Source: Bacteroidales bacterium
GTDB lineage: Bacteria > Bacteroidota > Bacteroidia > Bacteroidales > UBA3663
Direction: 5' to 3'
Assembly (NCBI GenBank): GCA_017561935.1
Contig: JAFZBE010000063.1
Span: forward strand, 62,001 to 126,000
Length of the DNA: 64,000 nt
How positions within the stretch are numbered: position 1 is the first letter of the stretch; each line of letters opens with the position of its first letter. Positions 1 through 8,339 of this stretch are shown piece by piece. A model generated the notes under the pieces. That model searched no databases and was not told the origin of the DNA. It saw only the letters and a program-made list of their open reading frames with translations. The translations under genes and the position numbers were made by a program.

Positions 1-1
1 T

Positions 2-133
2 GGGCAGGGCCGCGCGTACCGTGGGGGCGGCTGGGGCAACTACGCGAGGTCCTGTCGCTCGTCGAATCGCCGCAGCCACTACCCCGACAACGGGTACAAC
101 TACCTTGGCTTGCGCCTTGTCCTCTCCGAGTAA
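2..133 (+). CDS. C-terminus of a formylglycine-generating-enzyme-fold protein, probable DGR variable region (partial)
   Basis: Frame 2 is open from the window edge to TAA at 131-133 and encodes 43 residues. They match the end of FGE-sulfatase (SUMF1/C-type-lectin fold) domains: RGGGWGNYARSCRSSNRR, then PDNGYNYLGLRLVLSE. The family core is R-GGSW-N-A--CR---R------P------GFRL. Variable residues fall where target proteins of diversity-generating retroelements carry AAC codons in the template repeat. Here those positions read GGC, TAC, TCC, CGC, AGC, CAC and TAC, the pattern expected from adenine-directed mutagenesis of AAC. The rest of the gene, and any reverse transcriptase or template repeat, lies outside the window or elsewhere. 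The fold assignment is fairly secure. The DGR role is inferred, and a non-diversified SUMF1-like protein is the alternative. Confidence 0.7.
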   Translation, partial: GQGRAYRGGGWGNYARSCRSSNRRSHYPDNGYNYLGLRLVLSE

Positions 134-351
134 CAACCTATTATCAGCGGAGCTCATTCGGAGTTCTAAATTCCGGAGGAGGGGGATGAGAGGCACGCAG
201 AGCAGCCTAAAGAGGGGCATATCGGAGCTGCTCCGAAAGGGCTGCACGAAGTGACTCGAAGCATAAATACCGGTATGGCCGGTTGAAAGAATTAAGAAAA
301 TGCAAATCAAGATAAATACAATCATTATTAAACCCAAATATCTTACATCCT
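134..351. other. Intergenic, with short inverted repeats after the FGE-fold gene
   Basis: No convincing gene is present. A GC-rich 77-codon open frame (21-254) crosses the real reading frame upstream and has no recognisable content. Short inverted repeats occur, including TCGGAG-CTG-CTCCGA near 219-233 and CCGG-tatgg-CCGG near 270-284. Downstream of a DGR variable region a hairpin is expected, so these may be relevant, or may simply form the terminator. No TAnnTTTG promoter is seen before the gene at 352. Confidence 0.4.
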
Positions 352-1980
352 ATGAACAATCAAATTAAATATCAGGTCACCTTGGATAAAATATCTGAGG
401 TATCGCCATTGCTTACTGGTGAAGCGCAGGTCGAGCTAAAGGCTAAATCAGAAGACTTCATGAAGGATGTTGAAGACTCGCAGTATGTCAAGGTGCCTCT
501 CGTCGGTGTGTTTAGCGCAGGTAAGAGCTCGCTGCTTAATGTCTTCACCCAGAAACCTGGAATGCTCCCCGTGGATACGCTGCCTGAGACGGCTGTAGCA
601 TACGAGCTGTATTATGCGCAGAAAGAATGTGTAGAATTGTATAGGAACGGGAAGAAGGTTGAGACTCTACCGCTCACTGATATCAAGCAGCTGGATACTA
701 AGCCTGGAGACATTGCAAAGGTTTATTGTACAAGTGAACCAATTAGGGAACTCATGCAAAGGGGGATCGTCCTGGTGGATATGCCAGGCATCGGCTCCGG
801 AATTGAGCGACACGATGCGGCCATTTTCAATTATATCCATAGCGGGACGGCCTTCATCCTGATTGTCGATGCGGAGCAAGGTTCACTGAGGGGAAGCACG
901 CTTGCATTTATGCACGAGTTGAGTCAGTATAATTTGTATCCAGCTGTTCTCGTTTCCAAGATAGATAAGAAGCCGGAGGCCGATGTGAAGGATATTGTTG
1001 ACTATATTCAATATCAGATGACACGGCTTGGCAATTCCAATCCATTTATAGGAACGGTATGTGCGGTAAACAATGATCTTGATGGACTCAATAAATATCT
1101 CGACGTTCTTAATCCCAGTGAACTTTTAGCCGAAAAACTAAACAAGAAACTAAAGCTTATCATAAACTCTGTAATTGATCAGATCAGAGTCCGCGTTGAC
1201 ATTAGGAGCAAAGACGTGGCCAACGTGGAAGAAAAGATCAAGAAGATTGAGGAGGAGATATCGAATGTCAAGCAGGAGCTGCCGGCCAATAACAATAACG
1301 CAGACACGCCAGAGAAATCGACCCAGGACATCTTGGACAATGTGCGGTCTGCACTTGAAGCGAAGTCGAAAGATATAGCTCAGATGATCATCGATAAGGA
1401 AGATCCGGAGGCGATCAAGTCGGTCATTGTTAGTACAGTGCGTGTTGAAATCATCTCTTCTCTGAAGGAGGAAAGCGAACAGTATGCAACGGCCCTTGGT
1501 ACAGCGGTGGAAGAATCTGTGAAAGACATAGCGTCTATTGAAGTAGATACAGACTTTATGGGCGATTTCGCGGGAATCTTAGAAATCGTTAATGACTATA
1601 TCGAAGCCCTGCTTTCCTTTGGTGGCATTTGGGGTCAATTGGCCCGCGTTCTTCTACCCTTCTTGCCAAAGATGATCAACTGGCTGTTCGGGAAGAGTGA
1701 CGAGGAAGTCCTTGAAGAAGTGCGTACCAAAGTTATGGACAAGTGTGTGAATCAGGTGGTTACCAATATCCAACCTGCAATCTATAAGATTACAATCGAG
1801 AACCAAAAGCGTATCCAGGAGAAGATTCAAGCCGAACTCGTTGCCAAGATGGAGCAAGTGAAGGAGGGTCTGCGCGAAAAAATGAACGATGCAAACAAAT
1901 CCAAAGAGGAGGTAGAGGCAGAGATATCAAAGCTTACTTCTGCAATTTCTCACTTGAATTCTATTTTAGGCCAAATCTGA
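352..1980 (+). CDS. Dynamin-like GTPase A
   Basis: A 542-aa bacterial dynamin-like protein. The GTPase motifs are in order: P-loop GVFSAGKSS at residues 52-60, a G2 threonine near residue 80 in LPETAVAYE, G3 DMPG at 143-146 and G4 SKID at 202-205. The rest is long helical, coiled-coil sequence. A hydrophobic stretch at about residues 418-448 (ALLSFGGIWGQLARVLLPFL) fits a membrane-insertion paddle, as in other bacterial dynamins. It is the first gene of a same-strand cluster with two further dynamin-like GTPases, a small membrane protein and a small beta-rich protein. Known bacterial dynamins (DynA, LeoA) act in membrane repair, vesicle release or phage tolerance. Membership of the dynamin superfamily is clear; the role of this cluster is inferred. 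No Bacteroidota promoter is obvious upstream. Confidence 0.88.
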   Translation: MNNQIKYQVTLDKISEVSPLLTGEAQVELKAKSEDFMKDVEDSQYVKVPLVGVFSAGKSSLLNVFTQKPGMLPVDTLPETAVAYELYYAQKECVELYRNGKKVETLPLTDIKQLDTKPGDIAKVYCTSEPIRELMQRGIVLVDMPGIGSGIERHDAAIFNYIHSGTAFILIVDAEQGSLRGSTLAFMHELSQYNLYPAVLVSKIDKKPEADVKDIVDYIQYQMTRLGNSNPFIGTVCAVNNDLDGLNKYLDVLNPSELLAEKLNKKLKLIINSVIDQIRVRVDIRSKDVANVEEKIKKIEEEISNVKQELPANNNNADTPEKSTQDILDNVRSALEAKSKDIAQMIIDKEDPEAIKSVIVSTVRVEIISSLKEESEQYATALGTAVEESVKDIASIEVDTDFMGDFAGILEIVNDYIEALLSFGGIWGQLARVLLPFLPKMINWLFGKSDEEVLEEVRTKVMDKCVNQVVTNIQPAIYKITIENQKRIQEKIQAELVAKMEQVKEGLREKMNDANKSKEEVEAEISKLTSAISHLNSILGQI

Positions 1981-1992
1981 AATATACCATTT

Positions 1993-2020
1993 GGAGCATG
2001 TTGTACCAGGAACATGCTCC
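1993..2020 (+). terminator. Perfect 10-bp hairpin between dynamin genes A and B
   Basis: GGAGCATGTT (1993-2002) pairs perfectly with AACATGCTCC (2011-2020) across an 8-nt loop, followed by TTTCCC. It lies 12 nt after the stop of gene A. The weak U-tract suggests a partial terminator or mRNA-stabilising hairpin that could set the ratio of GTPase A to the downstream genes. Confidence 0.6.
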
Positions 2021-2041
2021 TTTCCCTATTCAAAATCCGAT

Positions 2042-4099
2042 ATGGCAATAAATAAGAAAAAACCCAAAGAGTCAACGTCCACATCTGCTTCAAAAAAGCA
2101 GGTGATACAGGTGAATCCCTATGAGAATCCGGAAAATGTATTGGACCTCATGGCCAAAATTTGTTCTGCCACACCTTCTGCTAGCAAGGAAATTTTTGAA
2201 AATCAAATGGTAGAAAGTTTATCTACTGATAGAGGTATTTTTTTAGATGAGTATTTCGAGCAAAATCGGGGTAGATTGTATAACTATGATTTTCAGCATG
2301 ATTTGAAGGAATGTCTGGATAATGTACTTATTAATCTTGCCAGTCATGAAAACACAGATCATACGCAGATTGTTATTGCAGGAGGCTTCTCTTCCGGCAA
2401 GTCTTCATTCCTCAATCGTCTGACAAAATGTACAAACCTCCTGCCCACAGGTGTAGAGCCAGTTTCGGTAGTGAAAACCTATTTGTATTGTTCTCGAAAT
2501 AGCAAGGGGATCTCGGTCAAGGGTGTCAATCAGAAAAATGTGCTTGTCAATTTGAATGTGGGTGTGTTATCGGCCATTCAGCATGCAAAGAAATCGAATA
2601 TATACTTGGCCTCAGTGCTCGATAAGCTATTTGTCAATATCCCGTCACAAGATCTGGATGGCATTGTATTCATTGACACCCCCGGCTACAATAATACAGA
2701 TAAGCCCAATGAGTCGAATGGTAAAACGGATAGAGACACTGCTCTCGAAGCATTGGGTGAAGGAAACGTATTGTTCTGGCTGGTGGATTGTGAGCGTGGC
2801 ACTACGGTATCGAACGATTTGGAGATGATCAAACAGTTTGAGGGTAAAAAGGTAATCATCTTCAACAAAGCAGATAAAAAGGGGCAAGAAGAATGTAAAA
2901 GGATAGTTGAGGAAGCAGCTCGCACCTTATATAATGAAATTTCACAAGATGAAATAATAGATATCATTGCTTACTCCACTTTGGATAACAAGATCTACTA
3001 CTCAAAAAACAAGAAAAGCCTTCCTCAAATTGTGGAAGAAGCCAAAAAGAGCGGAAATGGAAATTCTGAAATGAAAGTGTGGAAAGAACTCATCGAAGGG
3101 CTGTTTGATACAGAGATTTCAGAGCTCCGTAAAGCATTGGAATCTATAAAAAAAGAATATAAGGAAGCGGTCAAAGAAAAAAGTGAAAACGAAACAATGT
3201 ATCGTGATATTATGTACAATGATGACGATTATATCACAAGCGAAGTCAGAAATGTCCTGATCGACAGTTACAATGAGGTGCTTTCTGTCGCTCAGGAAAT
3301 TGCATCGGCCGGCCTTAGTTCGTTAAACGAATTTGTAGATTTTATAAACACAATGTATAATTGGGATAATAGCGACCATATATGTTGGGATAATAATTTA
3401 AGGCCAAAGATAGATAGAGCTGCAAAGGAATATGAAAAATGTTGTGATAGGCACAATTCTGCGATAGAATATTCTTACCATACGGAAGAATACCGGAAGG
3501 ATTTGGCCGATAGAATTCAAAACTACATTGCCGATAGAATTAAGGAGTTGTATGAGTCCGATTGTCAGCATTGTGAGTACTTGCTTGAGCGCAAAAGCAA
3601 TGCTGAAATCATGGAAAAAAATTTTATGGAATATAAAAAAATGTTCATGAATGCATTGGAATTGGCCATCAGAGCTTACCAGAAGGCTGACAAGGCAGCG
3701 AATGTCCAAACCGAAGAAACCACTCAGCCGAATGTGTTTGACTGCATCAGGCAAGATGATTACAAACTCTTCCTGAATTGTTTCGAGGATGGCGTTGATA
3801 TGTCGGTTTGTAATTCGGAAGGTTATAGCCCTTTGACATTGGCTGTTCAGTCAGGTAATAACACGATGGTGAAATTCCTGTTGGACCATGAAGCAGACCC
3901 TTCCATACTGGATAAGCGAGGATTTAATGCCTTCCACACTGCCGTTGAAAACCAATTCCGTGATATTTGTCAGATCCTTTTGGATAATGACCCCGAGCTG
4001 ATTGATTCGAAAACTGCAACGGGGGAAACAGCGAAGGAGCTTTCCAAAAAGGATACTTTCGCTCGATGGATAGAAAATGAAATAAACAGCGCAATGTGA
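2042..4099 (+). CDS. Dynamin-like GTPase B with C-terminal ankyrin repeats
   Basis: A 685-aa protein. GTPase motifs are GGFSSGKSS at residues 114-122, DTPG at 212-215 and NKAD at 275-278, then a long helical region. About the last 110 residues (from ~572) form ankyrin repeats, with typical sequence SPLTLAVQSGNNTMVKFLLDH and a following FHTAVENQFRDICQILLDND. Dynamin fused to ankyrin repeats is an uncommon architecture and suggests a protein-binding or sensing module. ATG at 2042 was chosen because the alternative TTG at 1991 would place the start inside the 1993-2020 hairpin. The N-terminal ~40 residues are Lys/Ser/Thr-rich and probably disordered. The stop at 4099 lies two bases before the ATG of GTPase C, so translation is probably coupled. 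Function is inferred only from the cluster. Confidence 0.88.
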   Translation: MAINKKKPKESTSTSASKKQVIQVNPYENPENVLDLMAKICSATPSASKEIFENQMVESLSTDRGIFLDEYFEQNRGRLYNYDFQHDLKECLDNVLINLASHENTDHTQIVIAGGFSSGKSSFLNRLTKCTNLLPTGVEPVSVVKTYLYCSRNSKGISVKGVNQKNVLVNLNVGVLSAIQHAKKSNIYLASVLDKLFVNIPSQDLDGIVFIDTPGYNNTDKPNESNGKTDRDTALEALGEGNVLFWLVDCERGTTVSNDLEMIKQFEGKKVIIFNKADKKGQEECKRIVEEAARTLYNEISQDEIIDIIAYSTLDNKIYYSKNKKSLPQIVEEAKKSGNGNSEMKVWKELIEGLFDTEISELRKALESIKKEYKEAVKEKSENETMYRDIMYNDDDYITSEVRNVLIDSYNEVLSVAQEIASAGLSSLNEFVDFINTMYNWDNSDHICWDNNLRPKIDRAAKEYEKCCDRHNSAIEYSYHTEEYRKDLADRIQNYIADRIKELYESDCQHCEYLLERKSNAEIMEKNFMEYKKMFMNALELAIRAYQKADKAANVQTEETTQPNVFDCIRQDDYKLFLNCFEDGVDMSVCNSEGYSPLTLAVQSGNNTMVKFLLDHEADPSILDKRGFNAFHTAVENQFRDICQILLDNDPELIDSKTATGETAKELSKKDTFARWIENEINSAM

Positions 4100-4101
4100 T
4101 T

Positions 4102-6318
4102 ATGAACAAGGAAGAATTGCTGAACTTGATACAGAAGTCCGGGGAGAAACTCGAATTTCTTAAGACCATCGATTATGATGGGCTTAAGGAACGAATCACT
4201 GAGTTGGAGAGCGTCTTCAAGGAATTCAAGGAAGGCGGTGAAAGTCTGCTCTCGAAAGACAATATTCTTCAAATAGGTATTGTCGGGCAGGTGAAAGCTG
4301 GAAAATCATCGTTCCTGAACTCACTGTTTTTCAATGGTGAGAATGTCTTGCCAAAGGCCTCGACACCCATGACTGCAGGTCTGACAATCATTGAATATGC
4401 AGAAAAAAATACCTTTGAGATAGAGTACTTCAATGAGAAGGACTGGGCCATCTTCGTGAGTCAGGACGAGGAATATATCAAGAGGGAAGAAGAGGTGCGT
4501 ACACAGAATCCCAATGCACCTGAAAACATCATAAAGAAAGAGGTAGAGCATAGGACTACTGAAAAGATACGCTCTGCACACGAGATGGTCTCCACTTGCA
4601 GCACGAAGGCCAAAAAGAAAATCGGACAGAAGAACGATGTAAAGGAATTCTTTGATTTAGATGATCTGCAGAATGTCCTTGAACAATATGTTGGTGCGAA
4701 TGGAGAATATACGTCTGTCGTCAAGAGCCTTTATATCAAGATGAATGACAAGAGGCTCGATGGGCTTAGAATCGTCGATACGCCGGGTGTCAACGATCCT
4801 GTAGTATCGCGAGAGAACAGGACACGTACATTTCTCCACGCGTGCCATGGCGTGTTTTTGCTGAGTGCTTCAACCGACTTCCTCGGAAGTGGAGATATAA
4901 GTTTCCTTAATTCGCGCGTTGGTGGCTCTGGCATCGGCACGGTGGTACTCCTTGCCAGCAAGTTTGACTCTGTATTGCAGGATATTGGTGCAGATCGAGA
5001 AATGAAGCAGGAGGAAAGGGGCGACCTGGCCGATACTGCCGAGATGCAGACAAAGAAATTCAAGCGCAGATTGCGTGAGCTTTCAGATACGATTGATGAG
5101 AAGCTGCGTGGAAAAATCAAACTGGACACCACAGCAGGCATCGGATATTCCATAGCTCATAAGCCATCAGATAAATGGGACAATGTAGAGAAACAGGTGG
5201 TTCAGCAAATGAAACGATACTACCCGGAGTATTTCGCCACAGAATCGGATATCAAAGAATCCTTCGAAGGACTTGCAAACATCGAAGATATCAAAGAAAA
5301 ATATCTTGATGGTGTCTTTTTGCAAAATAAGGAGGAAATAATGTCTCAAAAGGTAAAAGATTACTTTGCCATGAATAGTCAGGAGATACAATCGACAGTC
5401 CTAAAGATCCTGAACGATTTCAGAAACAGACATGATCAGATCAATGAGACAACCCTTGCGGAGATACAGCGACAGAAAGAAATGCAGTGTGAACTTTTTG
5501 ACGGACTCAAATCCACCTTTGCAGGCATTTTCAGCAACTTCAGCCGTAATATCCAGAATGACATCAAGCACATTGCCAATAATGTGAGATTTAATGATAT
5601 TAGAACTATTCCTACCGAGGGAACGATAGAAAGTGTCACTTACAAGGGAATGCTTTGGGGACATAATACGGACGAAATGGAGTTCGACCATGTAAATACG
5701 TATGAACTTAGCAGAATGATTGGCAAGGCTGTTGAGTCATACGGGATTGCATGGAACCAGGAGTGGCAGATGCTATTTGGCAATGCGCGCAAGGAAATGT
5801 CAGACAAGTTGAACCAAGCCATAACTGAATTTGAAAAGCAGTTCATGAGCAAATCCTTCAAGGATTCTTATTATCGGAGTCTGGTGGACAAGGCTTTGGA
5901 AGAATTGAGTGATAATAAAGAATTGTCAATAGGCGACATAATATCTGATTACACTCGGCAGGGCGACGATATCGCAGATGACCAATTTTATCCTTCTGGA
6001 ACAGATGAACTAAAAAAAGGTGAAGTTGCATCCTACCTTGCTAGAAGTCTGAGAGAACATATTTCCTACATGATTGGTAGGTTTAGGATACTGTCTGATT
6101 CTATTAAGGAAGATGTAAGAACAGAAGTAAATAAAAACCTTCAGAACGCCATTACCGTTATTGAGACGATGAAGTCATCGTTTGCTGATAACCTGAAGAA
6201 AGAGGGTGAAGCCTATCTGGCTAGCCTCGAAAAGGATATGGAAGAGAAAACTACCGTGTTAAAGAAACTCGATATTATTATAGAATGTGTTTCAGAAATA
6301 GCAACTTTTTATAGATAA
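4102..6318 (+). CDS. Dynamin-like GTPase C
   Basis: A 738-aa third dynamin-family GTPase. Motifs are GQVKAGKSSFLN around residues 62-73, DTPGVND from residue 226 and SKFD at 286-289, followed by mostly helical sequence with coiled-coil character. The insert between G1 and G3 is large, about 160 residues, compared with GTPase A. There is no strong transmembrane segment, so membrane contact could come from partners A or D. A GTG at 4096 overlapping the previous stop is a possible alternative start two codons earlier. Bacterial dynamins often act as unlike pairs (for example LeoA with LeoB/LeoC, or a DynA-type protein with a partner). Three adjacent, mutually divergent members suggest a hetero-oligomeric assembly. 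The superfamily is certain; the specific function is unknown. Confidence 0.88.
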   Translation: MNKEELLNLIQKSGEKLEFLKTIDYDGLKERITELESVFKEFKEGGESLLSKDNILQIGIVGQVKAGKSSFLNSLFFNGENVLPKASTPMTAGLTIIEYAEKNTFEIEYFNEKDWAIFVSQDEEYIKREEEVRTQNPNAPENIIKKEVEHRTTEKIRSAHEMVSTCSTKAKKKIGQKNDVKEFFDLDDLQNVLEQYVGANGEYTSVVKSLYIKMNDKRLDGLRIVDTPGVNDPVVSRENRTRTFLHACHGVFLLSASTDFLGSGDISFLNSRVGGSGIGTVVLLASKFDSVLQDIGADREMKQEERGDLADTAEMQTKKFKRRLRELSDTIDEKLRGKIKLDTTAGIGYSIAHKPSDKWDNVEKQVVQQMKRYYPEYFATESDIKESFEGLANIEDIKEKYLDGVFLQNKEEIMSQKVKDYFAMNSQEIQSTVLKILNDFRNRHDQINETTLAEIQRQKEMQCELFDGLKSTFAGIFSNFSRNIQNDIKHIANNVRFNDIRTIPTEGTIESVTYKGMLWGHNTDEMEFDHVNTYELSRMIGKAVESYGIAWNQEWQMLFGNARKEMSDKLNQAITEFEKQFMSKSFKDSYYRSLVDKALEELSDNKELSIGDIISDYTRQGDDIADDQFYPSGTDELKKGEVASYLARSLREHISYMIGRFRILSDSIKEDVRTEVNKNLQNAITVIETMKSSFADNLKKEGEAYLASLEKDMEEKTTVLKKLDIIIECVSEIATFYR

Positions 6319-6322
6319 CAAT

Positions 6323-6991
6323 ATGAAAGAAAAAATTGATCAGATCGTTCTGTCGATCGAAGAGAAACGTAGTCGATTGAAAGAAAAGGCAGATAGATAC
6401 TTTGCAACTATCGAGATTCCTTCTGAGGATGCCTCTCAGTCATCAAAGCAGAAGAAAAATGAAGAACACGTTCCACCAATATCTTTTGTGTTGTATGGAA
6501 TCGCTGGTCTTTCTACTTTAGCTGCTTTTTCAACCGATGATTATAAGGTATTATATCTATGTATTGCAGCTGCAAGTGCATTTGGAGGGTATAAACTATC
6601 TAAAACGGGAGGTGTCTCAACACATTCTTCTTCATCAAAGACATTTGTTAATTTGGGTTCACTTAAAAATGTAATAATATCAAGAGTGTTTGATTCTGTA
6701 AAGAAAACTACAACTGAATGGGAAAGCTTTATGGAATTAAAACAGAAAGAAATACAATCCACTATTTCTATGTCTTCATTTAATGAAGCAAAGAAAGATG
6801 AGATGTTTTCACAAACGTTTGTTTTTGAGGTTATCGACATTAGCTTGTCAGAATTTTCATCAATGATGAATTCTGCAATTAGTGTGTCTGATATTAAGCA
6901 AAAACTTGCTGATTACAAGTCGAAGCTCTTGTCTTCTATTGATGCTGCTGCGGATAAACAAATTGCAAAATATAAATCTTTATGTCAATGA
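6323..6991 (+). CDS. Small membrane protein of the dynamin cluster
   Basis: A 222-aa protein of unknown family. It has an N-terminal helical, charged segment (residues 1-50). Two hydrophobic helices follow around residues 55-95 (FVLYGIAGLSTLAAF and VLYLCIAAASAFGGY), with only a short polar turn between them, then a C-terminal amphipathic helical domain. It looks like a membrane-anchored helical-hairpin protein that could recruit the GTPases to a membrane. It starts five bases after GTPase C and its end overlaps the next gene, which strongly suggests one transcript. It is distinctly AT-rich compared with the GTPase genes. No known function can be assigned. Confidence 0.78.
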   Translation: MKEKIDQIVLSIEEKRSRLKEKADRYFATIEIPSEDASQSSKQKKNEEHVPPISFVLYGIAGLSTLAAFSTDDYKVLYLCIAAASAFGGYKLSKTGGVSTHSSSSKTFVNLGSLKNVIISRVFDSVKKTTTEWESFMELKQKEIQSTISMSSFNEAKKDEMFSQTFVFEVIDISLSEFSSMMNSAISVSDIKQKLADYKSKLLSSIDAAADKQIAKYKSLCQ

Positions 6992-7371
6992 AAGATTATA
7001 AGATTATTATTGAAGAAGGCGATTTTTTATGGGATAATGACAATCAGTGCTTAGTCAATTATAAGCCTGATGGTTCGGTGATCATTGGGTCAATTCCACC
7101 ATTAGGTTCAAATACAGCATATCCCATTGGACTAAAAGAAGACGTGCTTGGTGCTATTGGTTTCCAAGGCAATGGGAAGGCAGAATACGTTAATGGCAAT
7201 GATACTATAAAAATAGATGGTAATAATGCCGAAAGCATTCTAGTTATTGAAAATACACCTGTACGTTATGTGTCAGATATTCAACATTTTTTCAAGGAAA
7301 AAGGGAAAGATCTGGATATTGACGAGGCTCAATTAGCAAATGTTTGCAAACGCAATAGTACAAAGCGTTAA
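6982..7371 (+). CDS. Small beta-rich protein, last gene of the dynamin cluster
   Basis: A 129-aa acidic protein of unknown family. The first two thirds read as beta strands with many Gly, Asn and Asp turns (YKPDGSVIIGSIPPLG, FQGNGKAEYVNGNDTIKIDG), and a short helical tail ends in basic residues. No signal peptide or membrane segment is visible. It overlaps the preceding gene; an ATG at 6988 forming an ATGA overlap with that gene's stop is an equally good start. The overlap implies it belongs to the dynamin operon, perhaps as a cytosolic adaptor or ligand-binding subunit, but nothing in the sequence shows its role. Confidence 0.7.
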   Translation: MSMKDYKIIIEEGDFLWDNDNQCLVNYKPDGSVIIGSIPPLGSNTAYPIGLKEDVLGAIGFQGNGKAEYVNGNDTIKIDGNNAESILVIENTPVRYVSDIQHFFKEKGKDLDIDEAQLANVCKRNSTKR

Positions 7372-7592
7372 TAACTTTGGACAAATTAGCATTTGAGACA
7401 GCTAAGAATTTGATTTGAAAACAATCGGCAAACCTTGTTTCGGAAGTCAAAGACTGTGAAGGATTCACCGTAAGCATTCGGTAAACCCCGTATTGACAAT
7501 CAAAGATTATGAAACATTCTCCAAAAAAGATAGAGTTTTCGGAGAAACTTGTACAAGTTTGAAGATATTTTCGGAGATTCATCGGAGACGGT

Positions 7593-7886
7593 TCAGACCA
7601 GCCCTCTCTCCTTGAGAATCGCGGGCAGGAAGTCATCCAGGGGCCTTGAGTAGTCGCTGTCGTATTCGTGTATGTGCTTCAGGAGGTAGCTGGTCCACTG
7701 CCGGAAGTCGGCTCTTGCTGCCTTGCAGTATCCCATCATTGTGTAGATGATTGCGGCATCCGTCCAGATAGTATCGCGAAAGCCTGTAATATATCCTGTA
7801 TGTGTATTCGATGTCTTTTACGAAGGGGCTTCTGGGCATCACTTTCAGGGCTTCGTCTTGCATCCCTTGCTCGAACGATCGTATGA
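7593..7886 (-). pseudogene. IS66-family transposase remnant
   Basis: Read on the minus strand, 7886 to about 7760 encodes ALKVMPRSPFVKDIEYTYR and YYRLSRYYLDG, matching the IS66 transposase stretch before its DNN catalytic segment. In another frame, about 7764 to the stop at 7593-7595 encodes WTDAAIIYTMMGYCKAARAD and a tail ending DYSRPLDDFLPAILKERGLV, the IS66 C-terminus. The family segment that normally lies between, with DNN...E and the RKN-FxGS region, is missing. This is therefore a decayed fragment with an internal deletion and frame change. No terminal repeats were identified. It marks past transposition beside the dynamin cluster. Confidence 0.7.
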
Positions 7887-8130
7887 TGATTATCTGAGTT
7901 AATATGACATTTTTTCCTACACTGCGCAGTTCTATATGATGACTACCAAATGTCATTCCTTTTGCTGAGTTCTCAGTTTTTACCTCACAAATTTAGAAGG
8001 CATTCTTGATGCTAGTTGAGTTTTCAATGTTATAAGTTGACTGTATTGAGACAAGATACTATGCTTTCTATCCATAACCATTAATGCTGAATTCGGGTAT
8101 CTTATAGGTAAATTTATAGGAGGTAATATT

Positions 8131-8274
8131 ATGCCACGTTGTCCAAAATGTAACAGTACCAATGTCTCGAAATTATCAGACATGTTAGATCCCCTTCCAA
8201 TAATAACAATCCGTGATTTAATTCCTTTTTCTGAAAAAAAGTATATCTGCCAAAATTGTGGTCATAAATTTTGA
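8131..8274 (+). CDS. 47-aa zinc-ribbon protein
   Basis: A short gene of 47 codons with an unusually good ribosome-binding site (AGGAGGT, 8119-8125) just before its ATG. The protein starts MPRCPKCNSTNVSKL and ends YICQNCGHKF, giving two CxxC pairs (Cys4 and Cys7; CxNC near residues 41-44) that form a classic zinc ribbon around a short hydrophobic centre (LDPLPIITIRDLIPF). Such small proteins occur as accessory or nucleic-acid-binding proteins in mobile regions. The partner and role are unknown. It stands alone between an IS66 remnant and a strong hairpin. Confidence 0.7.
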   Translation: MPRCPKCNSTNVSKLSDMLDPLPIITIRDLIPFSEKKYICQNCGHKF

Positions 8275-8301
8275 TAGCTTTCTCTGCAAGTTACACTTAG
8301 C

Positions 8302-8339
8302 ATTCTCTGAAAGCCAATTCGTTTTGGCTTTCAGAGAAT
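8302..8339. terminator. 15-bp perfect inverted repeat
   Basis: ATTCTCTGAAAGCCA (8302-8316) pairs perfectly with TGGCTTTCAGAGAAT (8325-8339) over an 8-nt loop, 28 bp after the zinc-ribbon gene. It has no U-tract on the plus strand. It could be a terminator of that gene or one end of a lost element. Confidence 0.55.

Noticed and set aside
21..254. 77-codon open frame
   Set aside because: It overlaps the FGE-fold reading frame in another frame and has no recognisable domain or promoter.
1991..2041. TTG start for GTPase B
   Set aside because: It would place the start codon inside the perfect hairpin at 1993-2020; ATG 2042 gives the family-like N-terminus.
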